Source of the DNA: Pseudarthrobacter sp. NamB4
Lineage (GTDB): Bacteria; Actinomycetota; Actinomycetes; Actinomycetales; Micrococcaceae
Direction: 5' to 3'
NCBI RefSeq assembly: GCF_005796185.1
Contig: NZ_VAHM01000005.1
Coordinates: 186,001 to 250,000 of the forward strand
DNA: 64,000 nucleotides
In this document: piece after piece, positions 8,171-17,666 of the stretch
Numbering within the stretch: position 1 is the stretch's first letter
How the letters are laid out: each line of letters begins with the position of its first letter
The notes under the pieces: model-generated
What the model was told of the DNA's origin: nothing
The model's input: the letters and a program-made list of their open reading frames with translations, nothing else
The model's database searches: none
Translations under genes and position numbers: made by a program

Positions 8171-8183
8171 CCGGGGACTTCTT
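8171..8183 (+). terminator. Right arm of the terminator split by the IS element
   Basis: CCGGGGACTTCTT followed by TCGTTTC pairs with 6705-6717. Without the IS this would be an ordinary intrinsic terminator for the symporter gene. Confidence 0.65.
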
Positions 8184-8228
8184 TCGTTTCAGACGCCGTC
8201 GGTGCCGGAGGCCTCAGCGCCAGGCACT

Positions 8229-8620
8229 TCAGTGGCAGCCGCCGCCAACCACTCCGTTTTCTGACGCCTTGGTGACGGCGTCAGAAACAGCCTGTGACAG
8301 CTTCCCGTCCGTTACCTCCTGGTCCAGCCGCGTCTTCAGCTCTGCAGCCTTCTCTGCCTGCCTTTCACTGCGGAGCTCCTCCAGCGCGGCGGTGACCTTG
8401 CACTCTTCAATGCCCAGTGATTCAGCCAGCGACCTGGCCAGGGCGGCGTCACGGGTGGCAGTGCCGGGCTTCTCCCCATCTGCCGGTGCGATGCTCGGTC
8501 GGATTGCCTCCCGGAAGGCCTGGAACGCATCCGCCACCTTGGCTTCATCCACGCCCAGTTACGGCGCTGGCCCTGGCTGCCGGAATCGGCGTTGCCGGGA
8601 GCCTGTTCAGAACCTTTCAT
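8229..8620 (-). pseudogene. Small acidic/helical protein gene with an apparent frameshift
   Basis: I do not recognise a family. The main frame (8229-8552, 107 residues, GTG) encodes LGVDEAKVADAFQAFREAI... and ends GGGCH, largely helical and charged. It has no ribosome site, and a TAA lies just upstream in frame. A different frame gives a plausible N-terminus from an ATG at 8620 (MKGSEQAPGNADSGSQGQRRN) that joins it near 8552-8560. The ATG-to-stop distance is 392 nt, not a multiple of three, so one base appears lost or gained. It is either a recent frameshift, a sequencing error, or simply a shorter 107-residue gene. It is divergent from the TetR gene and shares its operator region. Confidence 0.45.
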
Positions 8621-8636
8621 TCTGCTGCGAACCAAG

Positions 8637-8664
8637 TTGCGCAGTGCAAACTTGCACGTAGTGT
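8637..8664 (+). promoter_or_regulatory. tetR promoter with the operator in its spacer
   Basis: TTGCGC (8637-8642), a 16-bp spacer and TAGTGT (8659-8664) form a promoter whose start would be the A of the tetR ATG at 8671 (6 nt later), giving a leaderless mRNA. The spacer is filled by the palindrome GTGCAA-AC-TTGCAC at 8644-8657, a typical place for a TetR-family autorepressor to bind. The same site would also affect the divergent small gene. Confidence 0.6.
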
Positions 8665-8670
8665 AAAAAA

Positions 8671-9372
8671 ATGACCGCACCATCATCGACCGCTGACACT
8701 GCCACGGTCCCGTCCCGCCGCGAGCTGAATAAAGCCGCCACCCGCCAGGCCATTACGGATGCAGCCTTGGCCCTCCTGCGAACCAAGGGCCCCGGTAATT
8801 TCACGGCTGAGGAGATCGCCGACTCGGCCGGGATTTCGCGCCGGACGTTCTTCAACTACTTCAGCAGCACCGATGCCGCGCTGGCGTCCGTCGTCCACAC
8901 GTTCCTGCACAACGCCATCCAACAGCTGAGGCTGCGGCCGGCGGAAGAACCTGTCCTGGAATCAGCCCAGGCGGCCCTGATGGCCCTTGCGGACCCCAAG
9001 GCAGTGGCACCGCTGGCGGAACTGTTTACCCTGACCCAGCACAGCCCGCTCATGGCGAATACAGAACTCCAGGCGTGGGACCACTGCCGGGAGCAGGTTT
9101 TTGCCGTGGCCCGGGAACGCGTGGCCGTAACGCCTGGCGGGGAGGACGAACTGTACGTCCACGCGCTGGCCGGCTCCGTCATCTCATGCGGCAAGGCAGC
9201 CATGGAGGTGTGGTTCAGCCGCCGGGGTGCTGACCTCTCACCGGAATCCCTCGCCGAGCTCCGGCAATTGCTCATCGACGCCATGGCCCTGCTCGGTGCC
9301 GGCTTCAACTCCCGCAGCCACACCATGGGCCCGGAGCGGTACACCCCGGCGCCGGCCAGCCCGGCTTCCTAA
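8671..9372 (+). CDS. TetR/AcrR family transcriptional regulator
   Basis: The protein has 233 residues. The N-terminal helix-turn-helix is clear: AITDAALALLRTKGPGNF followed by TAEEIADSAGISRRTFFNYF. The C-terminal half is a divergent ligand-binding domain. It lies 35 bp upstream of an MMPL transporter on the same strand, the usual layout of a repressor controlling its own efflux pump. The palindrome in its promoter spacer is the likely operator. The ligand is unknown. Confidence 0.88.
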   Translation: MTAPSSTADTATVPSRRELNKAATRQAITDAALALLRTKGPGNFTAEEIADSAGISRRTFFNYFSSTDAALASVVHTFLHNAIQQLRLRPAEEPVLESAQAALMALADPKAVAPLAELFTLTQHSPLMANTELQAWDHCREQVFAVARERVAVTPGGEDELYVHALAGSVISCGKAAMEVWFSRRGADLSPESLAELRQLLIDAMALLGAGFNSRSHTMGPERYTPAPASPAS

Positions 9373-9407
9373 ACTCCCGTTCCTCCTGATCAGATCGGTT
9401 TCCTTAC

Positions 9408-11930
9408 ATGGCTTTGTTCCTTTATCGCCTGGGCAAGTTCTCCTACCGCCGGCACTGGCTGGTGATCTCACTGTGGCTTGCCGCCCTGGTGGCCGTGGGC
9501 GGTTCGGCCGCCGCGTTCCACGGCACCCTGTCCAACAACTTCCAGATTCCCGGCACCGAGACGCAGCGGATTGCCGACAAGCTGAAGGAAGAGCTCCCCT
9601 CCGCCTCAGGGGGCACGGCGACGATCGTCTTCGAGGCACCCGACGGCGGCTTCACTGCCGAGAGCCGGACCGCCGTCACAGATGCGCTGAAGAAACTCGA
9701 GTCGGTGCCGGATGTGCGCGGCACCGTGGATCCTTTCGCCACGCAGGCCCAGGTGGACCAGGCAAGACGAGCCATCAGCGACGGCGAGCAGCAGCTTGCG
9801 GCGGGACAGGCACAGCTGGATGCCTCCCGCGGCGAGCTTGAAGCCGGCAAGGCGCAGCTCGCAGCAGCAGAACAGCAGCTGGCTGCAGCCGGTGCCCCTG
9901 CCGCCCTTACCGAGGCCCAGCTCGGCCAGCAGAAGGCCGCACTCGCAGATGGCGAGGCCCGCCTGCAGGCCGGAGCGAGTGAATTGGAGGCCAGCAAGGC
10001 AAAGCTTGATCTCGGCAAGCGCCAGGCGGAGGCGTCATCCGCCATCCGCTTCGTGTGGGAGGATGGCCGGGCCGCCGTGGCCCAGGTCCAGTTCGATACG
10101 TCCACCAACGGCCTGAGCCCGGAGGTCCGCCAGCAGGTCCAGGACATCGCGCACGAAACCTCCGCTGCGGGCGTCACCGCCTACGCCAGCAAGGAGATCA
10201 CCGAGGACATTTCCGAACTCTTCGGTGCGGCCGAGATCATCGGCATCACCGTCGCGGCCCTGGTCCTGATCCTCATGCTGGGAACCCTCATCGCCGCCGG
10301 GCTTCCGCTGCTGATGGCCATCGTTGGAGTGGGGGTCGGCGTCGGCATCACCTTCGCCCTGTCCGGCCTCTTCGACATGAGCTCCATCTCCCCCATGCTG
10401 GCCCTCATGCTGGGCCTGGCCGTGGGCATCGACTACTCACTTTTCATCGTCAACCGGCACCGGACCCAGCTGCTCGCCGGAACGGAGCCTGAGGAGTCGG
10501 TGGCCCGAGCCACCGGAACGTCCGGCAACGCCGTTGTTTTCGCCGGCCTCACCGTGATCATCGCCCTTGCCGCCCTGGTGGTGCCCGGACTGCCGTTCCT
10601 GACGGTCATGGGCCTGGCCGCGGCCGGAACCGTGGCAGTGGCAGTGCTGGTGGCCATCACCCTTACCCCTGCCATGCTTTCCCTGATTGGGCGGCGCATC
10701 ATCTCCCGGCGGGCCTGGGCCAAAGCCCAAGCGCACAATGCTGAACCGGGCCATGGAGTCGAGGATGAGGCCAAGGACCGCGAGCGCAGCACCCACGGCT
10801 GGGGCGGCCTGGTCACCCGGCACCCCGTGCTGGCCCTCCTGGCCGGCGTCCTCCTGCTGGGCACCCTGGCCCTGCCTGCCACCCAACTGCAGCTTGCCCT
10901 GCCCGATGGCGGATCGGAGCCGGTGGAATCCGAGGCCTATCAGGCATACGACCTGACCGCCCGCAGCTTCGGTGAAGGCGTCACCGGCCCCATCGTGGCC
11001 GTCGGCGAGTTGCCCGCAGGCCTGGACGAGGCCCAGGCGCAGTCCCTGCAGTACGACGTCGCCGGCGAACTCCGTGCCGTGGACAACGTTGTGGCAGCAC
11101 TGCCCGTCGCCCTGAGCGAGGACCGCCGGACCGCGGTGTTCCAGGTCATCCCCAAGGAAGGCCCGGCCAGCGCCAGCACCGTTCAGGTGGTTTCCGAACT
11201 GCGCGGCCTGAACGACGAGGTCCAGTCCGAATACGACGTGACTCTGGGCCTGACCGGGCAGACCGCCGGAAACATCGATGTCTCCACCAAGCTCGGTGAC
11301 GCCTTGCCGCCGTACCTGGCCATCGTCGTCGGACTCTCCCTGGTCCTGCTGCTGCTGGTGTTCCGCTCCATCGTGGTGCCGCTGCTCGCCACCGGCGGGT
11401 TCCTGCTCTCCCTCGCCGCCGCCTTCGGCGCCGTGGTGGCCGTCTACCAGTGGGGCTGGCTGGGCAGCGTCTTCGACGTGGCCAACCCGGGCGCGGTGCT
11501 GAGCTTCCTGCCCATCATCCTGATCGGTGTGCTGTTCGGCCTGGCCATGGACTACCAGGTGTTCATCGCCTCCGGCATGCGCGAGGCCTATATGCACGGT
11601 TCCACTGCCAAGGAGGCGGTCCGGGTGGGCTTCAGCCACGCAGCTGCCGTGGTGACGGCCGCAGCCATCATCATGGTCAGTGTGTTCGCCGGCTTCATCT
11701 TCAGCCATCTCACGATGGTCCGGCCGCTGGGCTTCGCGATGGCATTTGGGGTGCTTTTGGACGCGTTCGTGGTCCGCATGACCATCGTCCCGGCCGTGAT
11801 GTACCTGCTCGGCGAAAAGTCCTGGTGGCTGCCGCGCTGGCTGGACCGGATCCTGCCGGACGTGGATGTGGAGGGCGCCAAGCTCAGCCGGCCCGAAGCA
11901 GCCCCGGCGGCGGGGGAACTGGTCCACTGA
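9408..11930 (+). CDS. MMPL family RND transporter
   Basis: This 840-residue membrane protein of the MMPL/YdfJ type has two six-helix halves. The first half carries LGLAVGIDYSLFIVNRHR and the second GLAMDYQVFIASGMREAYMHG, the paired Asp-Tyr motifs of proton relay in this family. Between TM1 and TM2 (about residues 105-215) lies an unusually regular coiled coil built from repeats such as AAGQAQLDASRGELEAGKAQL. It probably exports a lipid or a drug-like compound by proton exchange. It forms an operon with the TetR gene. The exported substrate cannot be predicted. Confidence 0.9.
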   Translation: MALFLYRLGKFSYRRHWLVISLWLAALVAVGGSAAAFHGTLSNNFQIPGTETQRIADKLKEELPSASGGTATIVFEAPDGGFTAESRTAVTDALKKLESVPDVRGTVDPFATQAQVDQARRAISDGEQQLAAGQAQLDASRGELEAGKAQLAAAEQQLAAAGAPAALTEAQLGQQKAALADGEARLQAGASELEASKAKLDLGKRQAEASSAIRFVWEDGRAAVAQVQFDTSTNGLSPEVRQQVQDIAHETSAAGVTAYASKEITEDISELFGAAEIIGITVAALVLILMLGTLIAAGLPLLMAIVGVGVGVGITFALSGLFDMSSISPMLALMLGLAVGIDYSLFIVNRHRTQLLAGTEPEESVARATGTSGNAVVFAGLTVIIALAALVVPGLPFLTVMGLAAAGTVAVAVLVAITLTPAMLSLIGRRIISRRAWAKAQAHNAEPGHGVEDEAKDRERSTHGWGGLVTRHPVLALLAGVLLLGTLALPATQLQLALPDGGSEPVESEAYQAYDLTARSFGEGVTGPIVAVGELPAGLDEAQAQSLQYDVAGELRAVDNVVAALPVALSEDRRTAVFQVIPKEGPASASTVQVVSELRGLNDEVQSEYDVTLGLTGQTAGNIDVSTKLGDALPPYLAIVVGLSLVLLLLVFRSIVVPLLATGGFLLSLAAAFGAVVAVYQWGWLGSVFDVANPGAVLSFLPIILIGVLFGLAMDYQVFIASGMREAYMHGSTAKEAVRVGFSHAAAVVTAAAIIMVSVFAGFIFSHLTMVRPLGFAMAFGVLLDAFVVRMTIVPAVMYLLGEKSWWLPRWLDRILPDVDVEGAKLSRPEAAPAAGELVH

Positions 11931-11974
11931 GTTTGTCGGACCGGCGCCGGTCTTCCTGGCCCGCGCCGGTCCAC

Positions 11975-11980
11975 TAGGCT
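11975..11980 (+). promoter_or_regulatory. -10 box of a probable leaderless maf promoter
   Basis: TAGGCT is followed by 6 nt and the GTG of maf, giving a predicted leaderless start in the 56-bp gap after the transporter gene. Confidence 0.5.
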
Positions 11981-11986
11981 GGAGCC

Positions 11987-12628
11987 GTGGTCCGCCTGAT
12001 TCTCGCTTCCCAGTCCCCCGCCCGCACCAAGCTGCTGGCGGAGGCCGGCATCCGGCACTCGGTGCTGGTCTCCGACGTGGACGAGGACGCCGTCCAGGCA
12101 CGGTACGGCGTGACCGATCCCCACGACACTGCCTTGCTGCTGGCCAGGGCGAAAGCCGAGGCGGTAGCGGCGCTCCCGGAAGCGGAGGGCGCATTGGTCC
12201 TTGGATGCGACTCGGTGTTCGAGTTCGACGGCGAGGCCCACGGCAAGCCCTACACGGCCGCCGTCGCGCGGGAACGGATGCTGCGGATGAGCGGCAACTC
12301 CGGTGTGCTGCACACGGGGCATTGGCTGGTGGATTGCCGGGACACGGATCCCGACGACGGCGGGGAGCCCGGCACGGGTGCCACCTTGGGGACCGTGGCC
12401 TCGGCCGAAGTCACCTTCCTGGAGATGGAGCCGGCAGAGATCGATGCTTACATCGCTACCGGTGAGCCGCTGCAGTGCGCCGGGTCCTTCACCATCGACG
12501 GCCTGGGCGGCGCCTTCATCCGCAAGGTAGACGGCGACCCGCACACTGTTGTCGGGCTTTCGGTCTCCACGCTCCGCGACCTGCTGGCCTCCGCAAACGT
12601 CCGCATCACCGACCTGTGGTCCGCCTGA
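11987..12628 (+). CDS. maf: Maf family nucleoside triphosphate pyrophosphatase
   Basis: The protein has 213 residues and starts LILASQSPARTKLLAEAGI, the Maf signature, followed by LGCDSVFEFDGEAHGKP with the catalytic acidic residues. Maf enzymes hydrolyse non-canonical or excess NTPs to NMP and pyrophosphate. In actinobacteria it commonly lies between the carboxylase epsilon and alpha genes, which fits its position just before the alpha subunit. The GTG start is set by the conserved LASQSP motif and a TAnnnT box 6 nt upstream. Confidence 0.9.
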   Translation: MVRLILASQSPARTKLLAEAGIRHSVLVSDVDEDAVQARYGVTDPHDTALLLARAKAEAVAALPEAEGALVLGCDSVFEFDGEAHGKPYTAAVARERMLRMSGNSGVLHTGHWLVDCRDTDPDDGGEPGTGATLGTVASAEVTFLEMEPAEIDAYIATGEPLQCAGSFTIDGLGGAFIRKVDGDPHTVVGLSVSTLRDLLASANVRITDLWSA

Positions 12629-12683
12629 CGCCCTGCATGCCCTGCCTGCCTGCGAAGGCAAAAGCGCCGCATTTGGCGTCGTC

Positions 12684-12700
12684 TTGTAGCTTCCCTACAA
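12684..12700. promoter_or_regulatory. Inverted repeat upstream of acyl-CoA carboxylase alpha (site 2 of 2)
   Basis: TTGTAG-CTTCC-CTACAA has perfect 6-bp arms. It matches the site at 1163-1178 at nearly every position, including the asymmetric TTCC centre. It lies 91 bp before the TTG start and upstream of a candidate promoter. Confidence 0.55.
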
Positions 12701-12710
12701 AGCCTGACCG

Positions 12711-12738
12711 GTTTACGCGCGGATTCCGCAAGTAATAT
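12711..12738 (+). promoter_or_regulatory. Candidate promoter of the carboxylase alpha gene
   Basis: GTTTAC, a 16-bp spacer and TAATAT form a fair -35/-10 pair 53 bp before the start codon. A second possible -10 box, TAGGCT, is at 12762-12767. Confidence 0.35.
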
Positions 12739-12791
12739 CGGCGGAACCCTCAAAACCGCGCTAGGCTCCCTGAAGGAAAGAAGGAGACGCC

Positions 12792-14606
<1,815 letters not shown>

Positions 14607-14624
14607 AAAGCCCCGGAGGCACCC

Positions 14625-15059
14625 ATGCTCGCACCCAGCTTCCAGGAAGAAGTGGACCGCTACCACCTGGCCGTCCCGGATATCACCCAAGGCAACCCCG
14701 CGCCCGTCAAGGAGCTCTATTCCCGCCTCGACGATGTGACCCTGGCCAACCCGTTCGGTGGGATTGCCCGCGGCTGGGCCCAGGTGGAAGCCCGGCTGGA
14801 CCAGGCAGCCCGGCAGTTCCAGGACGGCGAGATGCTCGGGTTCGAGACCATCACCTCCTACACGGCCCGCGACACCGCCTACCTCGTGGAGACCGAACAC
14901 TTCCGGGCACGCCTTGACGGGGGCGCCGTGGAGGAGTTCGCGCTGAGGGTGACCAGCATCTTCCGGCGCGAGGAAGGCTACTGGAAGCTCGTACACCGCC
15001 ACGCCGATCCGGCAGCCCGGCCGCAGTCCCGCCGCTCGCTGACGCAGCCGGCGGGCTAG
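14625..15059 (+). CDS. NTF2-like (SnoaL/DUF4440-type) protein
   Basis: The protein has 144 residues with the cone fold pattern: PVKELYSRLDDVTLANPFGG, then ARDTAYLVETEHFRARLDGG, and a C-terminal strand LRVTSIFRREEGYWKLVHRHADP typical of the NTF2-like superfamily. The GWxxV and WKLVHRH segments match proteins described as ketosteroid-isomerase-like. The function is unknown. It begins 18 bp after the carboxylase alpha stop with GGAGG before the ATG, so it is probably co-transcribed. Confidence 0.75.
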   Translation: MLAPSFQEEVDRYHLAVPDITQGNPAPVKELYSRLDDVTLANPFGGIARGWAQVEARLDQAARQFQDGEMLGFETITSYTARDTAYLVETEHFRARLDGGAVEEFALRVTSIFRREEGYWKLVHRHADPAARPQSRRSLTQPAG

Positions 15060-15094
15060 CTGACAGGCCGGGTCCCAACCGGCACACTTAGCGC

Positions 15095-15826
15095 ATGAAG
15101 CCTTTCCTGCTCCTGGCGTCAAGGGCCGAGGACGCTGCCGCCGAGGATGAGTATGCCGCGTACCTCCGGTATGGCGGTCTGCAGCCGCGGGAGCTGTTGA
15201 GGGTCCGGCTGGAGGCTGCCCCGCTGCCCGCACTGGACCTCTCGGACTACTCGGGCGTGATCGTGGGCGGAAGCCCGTTCACATCCAGTGACCCGCCGGA
15301 GAAGAAGTCCCCCGTCCAGCACCGCGTGGAACGGGAACTCTCAGGGCTCCTTGATGAGCTGGTGGCCCGGGACTTCCCTTTCCTGGGTGCCTGCTACGGA
15401 GTGGGCACCCTCGGCGCCCACCAGGGCGCCGTCATTGACAGGAGCTATGGGGAACCTCTGGGCGGCGTGGAGATCGAACTGACGGAGGCCGGGCTCGAAG
15501 ACCCACTGCTCGAGGGCCTCCCCCGGACTTTCACCGCCTTCACCGGCCACAAGGAGGCGTGCACCGTTCTGCCGTCGCACGCCGTCCTGCTGGCCCGTTC
15601 CACGGCCTGCCCGGTCCATATGTTCCGGATCCGGGAAAACCTCTATGCCACGCAGTTCCATCCGGAACTGGATGCGGACGGTCTTTGCACCCGTATCGAC
15701 ATCTACCGGCACGCCGGCTACTTCCCGCCGGAGTCGGCCGAAGAACTGATGGAGAGCGCCCGGCAGTTCACTGCCATCGAACCCATGAAAATCCTCCGGA
15801 ACTTCGTGGCCCGCTACGCCCGCTGA
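15095..15826 (+). CDS. Class I glutamine amidotransferase-like protein
   Basis: The protein has 243 residues and the fold of stand-alone GMP-synthase-type amidotransferases. The nucleophile elbow is FLGACYGVGTLG (Cys) and the catalytic His/Glu lie in ATQFHPELD. YSGVIVGGSPF forms the oxyanion strand. All triad residues appear present, so it may hydrolyse glutamine or a gamma-glutamyl compound. No synthase domain is attached. It converges with the MFS gene on a shared terminator. Confidence 0.85.
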   Translation: MKPFLLLASRAEDAAAEDEYAAYLRYGGLQPRELLRVRLEAAPLPALDLSDYSGVIVGGSPFTSSDPPEKKSPVQHRVERELSGLLDELVARDFPFLGACYGVGTLGAHQGAVIDRSYGEPLGGVEIELTEAGLEDPLLEGLPRTFTAFTGHKEACTVLPSHAVLLARSTACPVHMFRIRENLYATQFHPELDADGLCTRIDIYRHAGYFPPESAEELMESARQFTAIEPMKILRNFVARYAR

Positions 15827-15893
15827 GGCAGCCACGCCATACCCAGCGCACCGCCGTCGTGCCTTCCCGCCCGGTTACTCCGGCCGGAAAGCC

Positions 15894-15941
15894 AAATGCC
15901 CGGCGCACTCCCCAAAAACTCGGGGGGAACGCCGGGCATTT
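15894..15941. terminator. Bidirectional intrinsic terminator
   Basis: AAATGCCCGGCG and CGCCGGGCATTT form a perfect 12-bp stem with A/T at both feet, and the loop holds a second short stem (CTCCCC with GGGGGG). It lies between the convergent amidotransferase and MFS genes. Confidence 0.85.
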
Positions 15942-15978
15942 CAGCCACAAACCGGACTGGAAGGCACAGGCTCCGCTG

Positions 15979-17391
15979 CTACGCCACGTTGTTTTCGTAG
16001 TCCAGGTCGCGGGTTTCCTTGCTCACGAACAGGGCGATGAGCGTCAGGACAGCCATGGAGGTCAGGTAGATTCCCACCAGCACGGGGCTGCCGTCGGCCA
16101 TCTCCCAGAGCGCCACCGCGATGAACGGGGCCACCGCCGCGCCCAGGATGCTGGAGAAGTTGTAGCTAACGGCTGAACCGGTGTACCTGACGTTCGTCGG
16201 GAAGAGCTCCGGCAGCAGCGCACCCATCGGGCCGAAGGTGAGGCCCATCAGGGAGAAGCCGATGACCAGCAACGCCATGGTGCCAATGAAGCCGCCGCTG
16301 AACAGCGGAACGAAGAGCAGGCCGAACACGAAGATGCCGCCGGTCACTGCAAGGAGCATCTTGCGGCGGCCGTACTTCTCCGCCAGCGGCCCGGAGACGA
16401 GGGTGAAGATACCGAAGAAGACGACGCCGGCAATCAGCATCCACAGGAAGTCGTTGCGGGTGTAGCCCAGGCCGGGAACGAACGCTGCAGCGGCTGCTTC
16501 CGTCATCGGCTTGCCGGCCTTCTCGGCGGCGGCACGGGCAGCCTCGAGGCTTGCGGGACGGGTGCCGTAGGTCAGGGTGAACGTGGTCATCAGGTAGAAG
16601 AGCACGTAGGTGGCCAGCATGATGAACGTGCCCAGGATCAGCTGGCGCCAGCTGGTCTTGAAGACGCGGCCCAGGGGCAGCTTGGCCACCTCATTGGATT
16701 CGATCACCTTGGTGAAGGCGGGGGTTTCGATCAGCTTCAGGCGGACGTAGAGGCCGATGATCACCATGACGGCGCTGAGCAGGAACGGCACGCGCCAGCC
16801 CCAGGCCATGAAGTCAGCCGGGGACAGGGCGTAGCTGAAGACCAGGAAGATCACGTTGGCGATGATGAAGCCGATGGGTGCACCGAGCTGCGGGAAGGTG
16901 CCGTAGATGGCGCGCTTGTTGGCCGGCGCGTTCTCGGTGGCCAGCAGGGCAGCCCCGCTCCATTCGCCACCCAGCGCCAGGCCCTGGGCGAAGCGCATGA
17001 CCACCAGCAGTGCCGGCGCCCAGAAGGCCCAGCCCGGAACCAGCGCGGTGGGCAGGCAGCCGATAAGGAAGGTGGCAATACCCATGGTCAGCAGGGACGC
17101 CACCAGGGTGCCCTTGCGGCCGAACTTGTCGCCGAAGTGGCCGAAGACGATCGAGCCGAGCGGGCGGGCGATGAAGGCCACGCCGAAGACTGCGAAGGAG
17201 CTCAGGAGCTGGGTGGTTTCGTTCTGGCTGGGGAAGAACAGCTGCGGGAAGACCAGCACTGCTGCGGTGGCGTAGACGTAGAAGTCGTAGAACTCAACCG
17301 TGGTGCCGATAAGGCTGGCTACGATCACGCGGCCCCGGGAGTTCACCGGCTGCGGCGATCCGGGCACCGTGGAGGTATCGGTGGATGACAT
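15979..17391 (-). CDS. MFS transporter, metabolite:H+ symporter (MHS) family
   Basis: This 470-residue protein has 12 predicted membrane segments. The loop-2 motif is GHFGDKFGRKGTLV, and GTTVEFYDFYVYATAAVLVFP near the N-terminus is typical of the MHS group (ProP, ShiA, citrate carriers). LAEKYGRRKMLL repeats the motif in the second half. The substrate (a small organic acid or osmolyte) is not evident. It is a single gene with a possible TTGACT/TATTGA promoter in the 275-bp gap before narK. Confidence 0.88.
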   Translation of the reverse strand: MSSTDTSTVPGSPQPVNSRGRVIVASLIGTTVEFYDFYVYATAAVLVFPQLFFPSQNETTQLLSSFAVFGVAFIARPLGSIVFGHFGDKFGRKGTLVASLLTMGIATFLIGCLPTALVPGWAFWAPALLVVMRFAQGLALGGEWSGAALLATENAPANKRAIYGTFPQLGAPIGFIIANVIFLVFSYALSPADFMAWGWRVPFLLSAVMVIIGLYVRLKLIETPAFTKVIESNEVAKLPLGRVFKTSWRQLILGTFIMLATYVLFYLMTTFTLTYGTRPASLEAARAAAEKAGKPMTEAAAAAFVPGLGYTRNDFLWMLIAGVVFFGIFTLVSGPLAEKYGRRKMLLAVTGGIFVFGLLFVPLFSGGFIGTMALLVIGFSLMGLTFGPMGALLPELFPTNVRYTGSAVSYNFSSILGAAVAPFIAVALWEMADGSPVLVGIYLTSMAVLTLIALFVSKETRDLDYENNVA

Positions 17392-17455
17392 ATAAACGCT
17401 TTCGTGAGAGCCGTCCGGAGGCAGCAGATGCGCTCCGGCTCGAAATAGTTAGAGT

Positions 17456-17483
17456 TCAATATTAGTTCCAGCGGTCCAGTCAA
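17456..17483 (-). promoter_or_regulatory. Candidate promoter of the MHS transporter
   Basis: On the minus strand TTGACT (17478-17483), 16 bp and TATTGA (17456-17461) lie about 65 bp upstream of the ATG. The -35 overlaps a short inverted repeat, TCCA-n5-TGGA. Confidence 0.35.
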
Positions 17484-17579
17484 TGGACGAAAGGTCCAGG
17501 ATGCGGACATGTGCGCTCCGTCTCATTTTTCGGTACCTGACGGCGCCTCACGTCCTCCCGGGAGCTCCGATAGGCAAAT

Positions 17580-17635
17580 GTCACAGCTCGTTAACAAACA
17601 TCGTCTGTCTGCGAAACGCGGCGTCCCTACCTTGG
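17580..17635 (+). promoter_or_regulatory. narK promoter with GlnR-type 11-bp repeats
   Basis: Four 5-mers begin every 11 bp: GTCAC (17580), TTAAC (17591), CGTCT (17602) and GAAAC (17613). Exactly 8 bp later comes CCTACCTTGG (17626-17635) with the -10 hexamer TACCTT. The layout matches the nirB, nirD and 33.5-kb gene promoters. The GTnAC-n6-GAAAC pattern is that described for GlnR boxes in actinobacteria; calling GlnR is inference, because no glnR gene lies here. Confidence 0.65.
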
Positions 17636-17666
17636 AAGGACAACATCCCCCCGAAGGAGGTACACC

